The notes under the pieces were generated by a model, which saw only the letters and a program-made list of their open reading frames with translations, searched no databases and was not told where the DNA came from. This document shows positions 15,231-25,663 of a stretch of DNA of 64,000 nucleotides, piece by piece. Made by a program: the position numbers and the translations under genes. Every line of letters starts with the position of its first letter. The first letter of the stretch is position 1. Origin of the DNA: Ciborinia camelliae (lineage: Eukaryota; Ascomycota; Leotiomycetes; Helotiales; Sclerotiniaceae); assembly GCA_025890175.1 (NCBI GenBank), contig JANPYM010000010.1, positions 510,420 to 574,419 on the forward strand, read 5' to 3'.

Positions 15231-15426
15231 AAATTCGATATAATTAATATTAATATATATAATTTATTTAGGTTTGATTTAAAAAATAAAAAATATTTTA
15301 TAATAATTTCTAATTAATATATAAAAGTTATATAAATATATTTTATTAAATTTAAATTTAATATATTTAATATTTTAATTGATTTTTATAATTTAATTAA
15401 TAATTAATTTAATATTAAATTAAAAC
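15231..15426 (+). pseudogene. Copia integrase fragment with stop codons
   Basis: The plus frame starting at 15231 gives a stretch with the spacing of the Copia integrase core: an Asp-Ile-Ile-Asn start, an Asn-Leu-Phe-Arg segment, a Lys-Lys-Tyr-Phe block, then an Ile-Tyr-Phe-Ile-Lys block. At least three TAA codons interrupt it, at places where the family often has Gln or Trp, as expected from C-to-T and G-to-A changes. The frame runs straight into the right LTR. Assignment rests on pattern resemblance only. Confidence 0.55.
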
Positions 15427-15906
15427 TGTTATATTTTAATTAAAAATATAATACCTATCTCTTAATTAATTATATAATTTATTTATTTAATTAAATATAT
15501 TAATTAATTAATTAAATAATTAATAAATTATATATTTATTTAATTATATAGGGTATAATTAAATATACGATACAGTAGTACGAACTACGCGAACATGTGC
15601 CTAGTACGATCATTCGAATCGTACGGGGTTCTTTCAGAATTCGAAACGCCGTATTAGGAAAGGTCGATTCTTTGTTCGAATTTCAGTTGGAAAAAGCAAT
15701 ATAGTGGGGTATTTCATTTCGATTCTGATTTTTGATTCTGTACCGCAATAATACTATTTCATATATTGTATATAAATATATAATATAACTACTATTATCT
15801 CTTGATATTTAATCTATTTATAGTGAAAAGTGCGTATTAACCAATTAGACACCCTGCACCACCGGCATATACCCCCTGTATATGCCTAAAATTCGAACTT
15901 GCAACA
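15427..15906 (+). repeat. Right LTR (480 bp, largely unmutated)
   Basis: It begins TGTTATATTTTAATT and ends TTCGAACTTGCAACA, followed by the target duplication AATGT. Its right two thirds keep near-normal GC content, unlike the left LTR and the interior. Confidence 0.85.
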
Positions 15907-18900
15907 AATGTAATATAAATTATTTAATTTTTTTAATAATTTTAAAATAATTAATAATTTTGCCAAATAATCCCATTTTTTCAAATTTATTTTATAATAA
16001 TTTATTAAAAAATCCAATTATAATAATATAAAAAAATTATATTATAATAATAAAATTATTAATAATAATATTTATTTATAATTTTTTTATTATTTTTTAT
16101 AATAAATTTAAATTTACAAATATTTTAATAATTTTATATATTATAAAATTTTAATAATTATTGAAATTAATTGTTAACCATATAATTAATATATTATAAT
16201 ATAAAATATATTTATATATATAATAACATAAAATTAGTTTTCGCCTTCATAATTTTGAATTATAATTTAAAAATAATTTTATATTATTAAATAAACAATA
16301 AATTATTAAATTTATAATTAAAATTTCTTTTTAAAGATTTTTAATTATTTATTAAATTCATTTATTATCCAAAATTAAAATATTTTTTTAAATTGTTTTC
16401 CAATTTGATCTTTTGATTAATAATTTATTATTAAAAAAAATATATTTATAAAACATAATATTATATATTAAGAATATAAATTAATAATAATAAGCAAATT
16501 TATATTAATTATTATTAAATTAAAATTTTATTAAAAAATAAAAATCTCTATATTATTTTAAAATATATAATAATATTTAATTAATTTATTTATAAAAACT
16601 AACAAATATTAATTAAACACTATTTAAATATTCTTTATAATTATATAAAAAAAAAATTAAAAAATATAACAAAAAATAATTTTTATCCCAATAAAAACTT
16701 TTTAGTTTTAAAAAAAAATTTAGATTATATTATAAATATAATATTTTATTTTTATCAAATAAATAATTTAAATTTTTAATTATATATATAATAAAAAATT
16801 CTTTTTTTTTATTATTAAATATTATATTTAATAATTAATAATTAAAATTAATATTTAAATTGTAAATTAAAATAAAGGAAATTAATGAAATAGAAAATTT
16901 GGTTTTATTAAAATTAATATTTAATTTATTTATAAAATTTAATAATTTAATAATTATATATTATTAATTATATTTATTATTAGTAATATTATTTTATAGA
17001 AATATAATATCTATAATATTATTTAAAAAGATTTTTTTAAATTAAATATTAAATATATTTTCAAAATTTTTTTTTATAATTTTGAGATTATAATTTTTAT
17101 AATTATTTAAAGATAAATCAAGATATGTTTTAATATATTTTAATATAAAACAATTTTTTAAGATAATATTTTTATTTTATTAATTTTAATATTAATATAT
17201 ATATTATTATTTGTATATTTTCATTTTAATATTTTTATAAAAAAAAAGTTTTTTATTTAATAAAATATTAAAAAATTTGAAATAATAAATAATTTTTTGA
17301 AAAAATATAAAATAATAATATATTTATATAATTAATTAATAAAAACAAAAAATATATTTAAAAGTTCAAAAAGATTTTATTTAAATATTATTATATAATC
17401 TTAAGAATTAAAATATATTTAATTTAAAAAAGATTTTTATTTATTTATTTTTAAAATCAAATTAAATAAATATCCAAAAGCAATTATAACTTTTTTCAAA
17501 ATAATTAAATTATTTAAATATAAAAAATAAAATTGTATTAAATATATATTAATATTATTAATATAAAATAATAATAAAATTTTATTTTATTTTAAAAAGT
17601 ACAAATATTTTTAATTAATTTATATAATATCATTTTTATATTCAAAAACTTTTAATTAATTTAAATATTTATTAAAATATAAATTATTAAATAGAACTTT
17701 TGTAAAAATATTTATATTTATATTTCGATTATATATAATATAAAAACAAAATTAAAACTTTTTATAAATAAAATTATAAAAATTATTAAATAATATTTAT
17801 TATAATTTATTTAAAATAATTTTAAAAAAAAAATTTAATACTTTTATATAATTATTATATTTATTTTATAAAAAAAAATAAATAAGATTTTTTTTAAATT
17901 AATTTATACTTTTATAATATTGATTTTTTTAATTTGTTTTTTTTTTATATCTTTTTTTTGAATATTATATTTATTATTAAAAATTATTATAAAAACTTTA
18001 TAAAAAAAAATATTTTTTAATTTCAATATAATATTTATTAATAATAATTATATACATTTAAATATTTATTAATTAATTTTATATCATTTTTTTTGAATTT
18101 ATTGTTTTAATATTTATTATATTTTTATAAATAATTTTTTTTTTGTTTTTCATAATTTAATTATTATAATTTTAAAATTAAATTTATAATTAATATTGAT
18201 TTTAAACGTTTTATTATTTCTTTATTAATTTTATATAATTTTTGATAAATTCGTTATTTTAAAATTTAATATATTTTTTTTAATAAAATATTTTTTAAAT
18301 ATTTTATATATTCAAATAAAAATAAAATTTTATCCATATTATTTTATAAAAATTGAATATATTTTATTTTAAATAATTTTGAAAATAAGAACTTTATATC
18401 TATATATTTTATATTAATAATTTATAAATATAAATTATTAAAATTAAAATTATTTTTTAATATATATTTATTAATAATAATAATTTTATTATTATTGATA
18501 ATAATAAAAATTTCTAAATTGTTTGTTTTTATTTTATATTATTTTAAATCTATTAAATTTACAATAATTTTTATTTATTAAATTTTTATATTCAAAATAA
18601 TTAAAAATAGATTTATAAATATATAATTTAAATAAAATTTTTGTTTTAAATATATCTCAATTATATACAAAAATATAAAAAAATTATAAAGTTTTTAAAT
18701 TTAATATTAATTTTTATATTTATTAAAATTAAAATTTTTGATATTTGTATATTATATTATTTTATTATTTTGTTAATATTTTATTATTTGATTTTTTGAT
18801 TTTAATAATTTTAAAAATAATTATTTATATTTGTTTTTATTTAATATATTTATATAAAAGAAATTTAATATTTTATAAAATATATTTTGAAATATATTTT

Positions 18901-19849
18901 GAATCAAATAATCTGATAATTTATTTTTTTAAAAATTTAAAAATAAAAAATAAAAAATTATTAATATTATAATTCTATATTAATTTGATTTTAAATATTT
19001 AGAATTTGATATATTAATAAATAATTTGAAATAATATCGAATAAATAAAAAATTTGAATATTTAACATTTTTTAAATTATTTATATAAAAAAAAAATATA
19101 TTTTTTTATATAAATAAAAAATAAAAATAAAATTAATATATAAAATTAATATTTAACTTTTTTTATTTTTAATTTTAAAATTAATATTATATATATTCTA
19201 TTTTGATTTTCAATCCTTTTTTTAATTTATTATATTTTATTATTTAATTATATCCATTACCTAATAAATAATATTTTTTAATATAAACAAAATATAAAAT
19301 TAATAAATTAATCAAAAATAATTAAAAATTTATTTATTAAATTATTTTAATAATATATATTAATATTAATATATTAAAATAAAATAATATTATAATATAT
19401 ATTAAATTAATTATATATTGATTTACAAAAGTTTATATATCTATATAACAAATATTATAAATATATACAATTATATACTTTAATGAATTTATATTATAAA
19501 TTTATTAATATTATAATAATAATTGTAATTAAAAATATATAATTAAAATAAAAAAAAATATTTTTTTAATTTAAAAAAAAAAAAAAAAGAAAATTAACAA
19601 TATTAAAAAAATAAAAACAAAATAAAAATTAAATATAAAAAAAGAAAAAAGTTAACATTTATTTATAAAAAATTTATCAAAATAAAAATAATACTTTTTA
19701 AATTTAAAATCTTAAAAACAAAATAAAAACTAAATATAAAAAAAAAAAAAAGTTAACATTTATTTACAAAATATTTATTAAAATAAAAACAATATTTTTT
19801 AATATTAAAAAATATATCCATAATTATAAAAACTACCAATATAATTATA

Positions 19850-20060
19850 ATTATAATTATATAATATAAATATAATTATAAATATAATTAAAAATATAAT
19901 TATAAATATAATTATAAATATAATTATATTATAATAAATATATAAATTAAACAATATAAATATAATAAATTATTAAAAAATATAAATATAATAAATTATT
20001 AAAATTAAAATATAATTTTTATACAATAAAAATCTATAAAATATAATTATAATATTATAA
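19850..20060. repeat. AT-rich short tandem repeats at isochore edge
   Basis: Repeats of TATAATTATAAA type and then of TAATAAATTATTAAAA type fill the last part of the AT-rich block before composition changes near 20150. Confidence 0.5.
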
Positions 20061-20473
20061 CAAATTATTAAATTTAAAATATAATTTTTATATACCACAC
20101 TATATATCAAATTATATAATCCAAATATAATAAAATAAAAAGATTGTTTTTATTTTCACCCTAAAACCCTTTTATTTTATTTTAGATATAAACAATTTCA
20201 GTTTAGATTTTGAATCTATATCCCCTTTCAACAAAACCACTCGATTTTCTACCACACACCACATCCTACTAGTACGAAGATACACGAGGAAAATGAGGCG
20301 GAGTATACATACCTATCCTATCCTAGCCTAGCCTAGCCTAATATCAATACCACAAACAAACAAACAGACAAACAAACAGTTAGTTAGTTAAATAAATAAC
20401 AGGAGTCTATATTCATCTTATTGTAATTCAAAATCATAGATAATCATACCTAGTTACTGCCACGATGAAGTAA

Positions 20474-20695
20474 ATGTGCACTTCCACTTCCACCTCCACC
20501 TCCACCTCCACCTCCACCTCCACCTCCACCTCCACCTCCACCTCCACCTCCACCTCCACCTCCACCTCCACCTCCACCTCCACCTCCACCTCCACCTCCA
20601 CCTCCACCTCCACCTCCACCTCCACCTCCACCTCCACCTCCACCTCCACCTCCACCTCCACTGCCACTTCCATTTCCACTTCCACCTCCACTGCA
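20474..20695. repeat. (CACCTC)n hexanucleotide microsatellite
   Basis: About 35 copies of CACCTC, slightly degenerate at both ends. It is open in several frames only because of its repeat structure. It lies just inside the GC-normal side of the isochore boundary, in the 20150-22243 stretch that otherwise holds no recognisable gene. Confidence 0.9.
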
Positions 20696-20704
20696 CTGCA
20701 CTAG

Positions 20705-22243
20705 ACTGCACTGTACACACGACAAAATCTCTCGATCTATCATCTATCATCTATCATCTATCAACCACCCTTACTCCCAACTCCCTACTCCTTACTACCA
20801 ACTCCCTACACCCTTCAGAATCCAAGCCCAAACCCAAACCCAAACCCAAACCCAAACCCAAAATCAAATCCAAACCAAATCCAGCTTCCAACTTCCAACT
20901 TCCAACTTCCAAGAACACTAACACCAACACTAAACTAACACTAACACTCAAAATCACCAAGCCAAAGCCAAAGCCAAAGCCAAGATCCGCCGCAAAAAAA
21001 ATCAATATGATATCATCGAAATGCAGATTACTTCATGGTATAATGCGCTACGGTATACGATATGATATGTCCCTTCCATCCAACCAACCACCGAGCAGTA
21101 TATGCATGATGGAGCGTGGCACTGTGATACAGCTCTTCATATTCTTTATCTGTGCCAGCTCAAGCATCATTCCTCTACCCACCACATCTAATATACCCCT
21201 TTCCTCCCAGGTCTCAAGAAAGATCATCATTGCACAGAAGTAGGTACGCGTGCGTGTAGATCCTGTATACTCCACCCCACCCCACCCCCATCTTCCCATA
21301 TCCAAACAAGCCTGCAAGCTCTATCCAGATCCGACCAACTCTCCAACCAGCTCATCACTTCTTCCTGCATCCGATGAAACACCGTACCCCTCACTCACCG
21401 GCCCCTTCCCGTCCCATTAGCATCCTCCCTAGTTCCAAACTTGCGAATCTTCCCAAGGTCATCAATGCAAACTTCGCAAGATCTCACTTCACTCCACTTA
21501 AACACCTCCACCCAACCCAACCATCTCCACGAAACAATATGTTTCCACCCGTCATACTATCGATCCGATCGATTAAGAAAGCTCTCTCAGCTCTTCTCGG
21601 GGTTCTTCGATGTTCCGTGCTTTCAAATGTCTGGGTAGCTTTGAACGATCAGAACAAGGACCATCCTTCTATCAACCGCTTCCACCTCACCAATAGATCT
21701 CCTGCAATCATCACCGTGCTTTTCCCAGTTTTCTGATTCAAATGGCAGCCGTATCCACAACCTAGATTTTTCGAATCTCACCCTTCGTACCGTATCCAGT
21801 CATCCTATTGTTTCGTTTCAATAGCTCCACAAATGGAAAAAATGCCATCTCCCCAGATATTGGAATTCCAGACTCAATAAACCCAAGGTCAAAGGCACAT
21901 ATAGAACAGGTCCAAATAGGCAGTATCCAACCATCATGCCCAACCCCAATTCTCCTATGCCAATCTGAAACTAAGCATGGAAAACCAAGAATCTCCATTG
22001 CAAGTCCCAACAAGTTACAAGTTTCTAAACCGAATTCTCAATCTTTCAATATATCAATTCGATTCCAAATATGTGCAAGTAGGTGCTGCAGCCACATTCA
22101 AAAGTATGGAGCTTCCATGCTCCTTCTAAGTATTAGTATAAACGATAGTCTCGTGATTACAATATTCAATAACATGTGTTTCTTAATTTGAGGTTACCTG
22201 GCCAGCCTTCAAGCAGGGTCAGCGTTTTGCCCAAAAAGCTTTT
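20705..22243. other. Gene-poor stretch with short repeats
   Basis: It holds a run of CCCAAA repeats (20826-20862), a GCCAAA run near 20960 and several open frames of 60-127 codons with no recognisable sequence. The part next to 22243 is probably the 3' untranslated region of the minus-strand gene at 22244. Confidence 0.5.
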
Positions 22244-23884
22244 TCATGTGACATTTCGCTGCCCTTGTTGCGATTGAGTTCTTAGGGCATCAATTTCTTG
22301 TTGTAAAGCAGTAATATCTGCTAGGATGTTGGTATTACCACTAGTGGAATTGATGGTGTTGTGTTCTTCGTGTCGTGAAGTTTGTGACATGGAAGATGAG
22401 TTAGAACTTCGCCGATATTCGCCACTGGCACGGGTTGAAGAGGGGGGTGAGATGAGTGATGAATCAAGACTATTTCTAGCTTGACGGGGACGAGGAGGTG
22501 GTGGTGGACCTTGTATGGAAGCGCGTTTGGAGATACGAGGACTTGGAGCATCGATGCTATGTATTGAAGAGGCTCGGTTCTGTTTTGAGGAACCTCTCGT
22601 TGGTGGTGGCACGGGCAATGATGTTCCCGATGGCGAGGAAGATATGTGATGTGATTGGGCCCGAGATAGACCATGTTTTCTTGTGGGAGGTGGGGGTGGT
22701 GCTTTCCCACTGTTGGATCGAGGCCGGCCAGGTTCTATCGAGTATACGGATGCGTTGTCTTCTTCCACTCTTGGTGGAAGTCTTCCTGAATTACTTCGAC
22801 TCAGTTTTGAGTCACCAACGAGCTGACTGTGTCTTCGGGTAACGGGTGGTGGAGGGGCAACCTTTCGTCTTATCGACGAGGACGGAGATGGTGGTTCTGG
22901 TGTTTTTCCTGCGGATTCTCTATCAAATGGAGATTCTCGCTCGGATTCACCACTTTTACGAGGTGGTGCTGGAGGTAAAGGTTTGTTTAGATCTGTCATT
23001 GAGCGATTTGGCGTCGAAGTGAGGATAGGGAGGTATTGCGGACTTGTGGATATTGGCTGCGGTGGTGATGAGGGTAGCACAGCTGTAGGCTCATCTTTCA
23101 ATTCCATCTTAATCAATTTGCCATGATGTCTCGAACTCGGCGGGGGTGGTCTCTTTTTCACATGTAATGATGAAGAGTCAGATACCGCCCTTCGTACTTC
23201 ATCTGGTTCCGAAATCTCATGTGATGATCTTGGTGATTCCGAATGTGGTTCCTGTATTGGTTCGAATATCGATTGTCTTGATAGAGAAGATGTATCCGTA
23301 CTACTACTGCCTTCATCTTTTAATGCATGAACAGGAGGGGGTTGCAGTGGGGTAGAAGGACCCAACCCCGCATTCCCAGTCATCAATAGCCTCTTGAATG
23401 CATCCACATCCAAAGAAGCTCTCCCAGAACTCTTCACATTTGTAGGTGACATGCCTAATGTACCTCGGCCTGAATTCTTCATCGTCTCCAATGTTTTGGA
23501 AAATGGATTCAGAATTCGAGCTCTTGGAGGTCTGTTCTCCTCCTCATCATCAGAAATATCAGATGTAATGTTTTCAAAGGGATCTTGCTCGTCCTCTGGA
23601 GATATCCCCATTGGGGTTTCGAAAGGTATCGATTCCTCCCCTATAGTGGATGTAGAATCCGGGATTGAGGGAGATGGCGGTGGTGGAGATTGAACTCTAA
23701 CCTTTTTGGGAATTTTCTTTGGCACATCTTGACGTTCCGCATATGTATATTCGATATTCGAGCTCGCAGATTGTTCTGGGTCCGTGAAGTGATTGAAAGT
23801 GAGGTTCGAAGGAGGTTCGATGGTTGAAGATGGGGAGGGTCCTTTCCTTCGGAAAGGATTAGATGAAGAGAAGTCGGCAGTCAT
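22244..23884 (-). CDS. Proline-rich, intrinsically disordered fungal protein
   Basis: A single uninterrupted frame gives 546 residues if translation starts at the Met followed by Thr-Ala-Asp-Phe. The frame extends 21 codons further upstream to 23947, but the inner Met is preferred because SSSNPFRRK near a start is common in such ascomycete proteins (recalled, not searched). It is rich in Pro, Ser and charged residues, with many polyproline stretches followed by Arg (PPPPPTRK, PPPPPRPR) of the kind bound by SH3 or profilin domains. Two less disordered islands stand out: NPFSKTLETMK, and LDVDAFKRLLMTG with a Gly-Arg-Ala-Ser site before it. The last 30 residues can form a short coiled coil (LADITALQQEIDALRTQ). 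A scaffold role at the cortex or actin cytoskeleton is plausible but is inference only. No catalytic domain is visible. Confidence 0.8.
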   Translation of the reverse strand: MTADFSSSNPFRRKGPSPSSTIEPPSNLTFNHFTDPEQSASSNIEYTYAERQDVPKKIPKKVRVQSPPPPSPSIPDSTSTIGEESIPFETPMGISPEDEQDPFENITSDISDDEEENRPPRARILNPFSKTLETMKNSGRGTLGMSPTNVKSSGRASLDVDAFKRLLMTGNAGLGPSTPLQPPPVHALKDEGSSSTDTSSLSRQSIFEPIQEPHSESPRSSHEISEPDEVRRAVSDSSSLHVKKRPPPPSSRHHGKLIKMELKDEPTAVLPSSPPQPISTSPQYLPILTSTPNRSMTDLNKPLPPAPPRKSGESERESPFDRESAGKTPEPPSPSSSIRRKVAPPPPVTRRHSQLVGDSKLSRSNSGRLPPRVEEDNASVYSIEPGRPRSNSGKAPPPPPTRKHGLSRAQSHHISSSPSGTSLPVPPPTRGSSKQNRASSIHSIDAPSPRISKRASIQGPPPPPRPRQARNSLDSSLISPPSSTRASGEYRRSSNSSSMSQTSRHEEHNTINSTSGNTNILADITALQQEIDALRTQSQQGQRNVT

Positions 23885-23947
23885 CTTGTTATGGTGTACT
23901 CTGAGACATTCAGTATTACACTGAAGTGGAGTCTTGAGGTCATACAA

Positions 23948-25663
23948 GACCTCCTTCCATTCTTTTTTTTTGAGGTTCTCGTGGAGTTGTTGTATTACTC
24001 TTCCACCGGATTTCTCGGTCGTGTGTTATGAATTCGAGATACAATAAGGTTCTAAGGTTCTTATCGTTTCATTGGTCTGTGCACATCACCGTTGAAGTGT
24101 CCGAAAGCAGCAGACAGGAGTGACCATGAGAAGACAACAAGAAATTAATGATTATATTCAGATGATCCTCGAGTATTATGAAGATATAAAAAGGCTATAT
24201 CCCTCTTCTCAATGGCTTCAGTTCATCCGAACTATTGAGTGTGGAAGGGAGGTGGGCTAGACAAAACTGTCCCGAGGGTCGGGGTTTTAAAACGGTTTTA
24301 TGACTGCAGCTTGCCAAGCTTCCTTTGATCTTTTTGTGAACAAAGCAGCAACGATGACTGGGGTAGGAAAAACAATGGTTTGTATTATCCGATTGATTAA
24401 TGAATGAATGAATGAACGCATTCAACAATAAAAGCTAATTTCAAGAGATTTCGAATCTGAAAACAACCCCTCACAACTGACCTCGGGATCTACAGACAAT
24501 CTCAATTCTCACCTAAAGCTTCCCATGATTGAGGCGCCATATTGGTTCCTGCTGGTGAATTTGGTTTCTTGATGCTTAGGCCGAAATCCTCACATCTGGT
24601 GAACGGAAATGTTAAGTTTTCAGGGGAGTTGCACGAGTACTCAGCAAGAGTTGTTGGCATAGTATAGCCATCAACTTGAGTAACCAAGTGGGAGAAAAAG
24701 GAAATTAACTTGTCAAAAGTTTGAGGGGAGTTGTTTTAATGATCAATGACCTATAGTTCCCGAGGTCGTAAGCTCTTTTGTGACTTGGGGAAATATTTTG
24801 AAGCTATCATTGATTTGCTCAGGTGGGGTGTTGAATCTCAATTGCAGAGATTTTCAATATTATTCAATCTACCAAGTTAGCAGCATCGAGATCTATTGCA
24901 TTACCCCTCTCATAATCCAACCTTTTATATTTTGGTGCTGAATGCACCAATGTCACGGTCCATGCGACCATAATATCACTCTTCCACGTTGTTAGCAGCC
25001 TCTTCTTGATTGCCCGTGTGTTTGTGTTCCGTTCAAAATACAATTGTTGATGCTGCTCGTCGTGCATATACCGATTCTCTTCCTACAGCTGTAACTTCTG
25101 CAAGTTGTGGGTAGCGGAATCTAGACCCGTATGGTTGGGTTGAATATCATTGTTGATAAATTGAAGAGATGAGGGTAATTGCCACGATATATCTTGGAGC
25201 AGAACCTTAACCAATATTGATACTTGATTCTTGTGTACTCCCATATCCAGTTTATAGAATTTTGAAATTTTGAACTTGGGAGTTGAACCGCAAGACAGCA
25301 CCTCTGTTTCTACACATGTAATCTTACTGCTACATTATATTGTATGAAATGGAAAGACAATTCACTCTCTTCCTCAGCCCTTTCTAGTTCCACATCATCT
25401 GCTCTCGGTTTTATCTCTTGGTAAGCCCCTCCAATACAGTCAAGTCCGCTCTGATTAACCATTTCTCCAACTTGATTTTTGTGATCGTCCTTGAGCTATA
25501 CAGTGTGTCAAGAAACTCGTATATTTCGCAAACTAGCACAAAATCTAATTGCTAGCTCTGCACCAGGCAATTAGTTGTAGCAAGGATAATAACCGATTGC
25601 ACAGAAAGAAAAATGAGGGGAGTATCTCAAAGCTCGAAGAACTTCAACACTCAGCTCCCCACG
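23948..25663. other. Intergenic stretch, no recognisable gene
   Basis: Only short open frames (60-77 codons) occur and none resembles a known family. The first part is probably promoter and 5' untranslated region of the minus-strand gene ending at 22244. The last part is downstream of the GMC oxidoreductase gene. Confidence 0.5.

Larger units (their letters stand above)
11556..15911 (+). mobile_element. RIP-damaged, internally deleted Copia-type LTR retroelement
   Basis: Two 480-bp direct repeats (11561-12040 and 15427-15906) start with TGTT and end with CAACA (TAATA in the mutated left copy). They are flanked by the same 5-bp sequence AATGT at 11556-11560 and 15907-15911, which marks a single insertion. 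The 3.39-kb interior is strongly AT-mutated. Its last 200 bp, read in the plus frame, look like the start of a Copia integrase core with stop codons at expected Trp and Gln positions, as C-to-T and G-to-A change would give. Integrase before reverse transcriptase is the Copia order, but here the right LTR follows directly, so reverse transcriptase and RNase H are missing. The element is non-autonomous and inactive. Confidence 0.8.

Noticed and set aside
15835..15906. tRNA-like box motifs (TCTAATTGGTTAA and AAGTTCGAATTTTA, minus strand) in the right LTR
   Set aside because: The two boxes are in the wrong order for a tRNA gene and no acceptor or T stem pairs; treated as chance or as LTR end sequence.
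18745..18972. 75-codon open frame rich in Ile, Leu, Tyr, Phe
   Set aside because: Composition is just that of pure A/T sequence; no start context or neighbours.
20434..20750. Long frames of Glu-Val, Gly, Arg-Trp, Ser-Thr or His-Leu repeats
   Set aside because: All arise from the (CACCTC)n array, which is open in nearly every frame.
20826..20862. CCCAAA repeats as interstitial telomere
   Set aside because: The unit is not the usual fungal CCCTAA and the run is only about six units, within a tract of several related short repeats.
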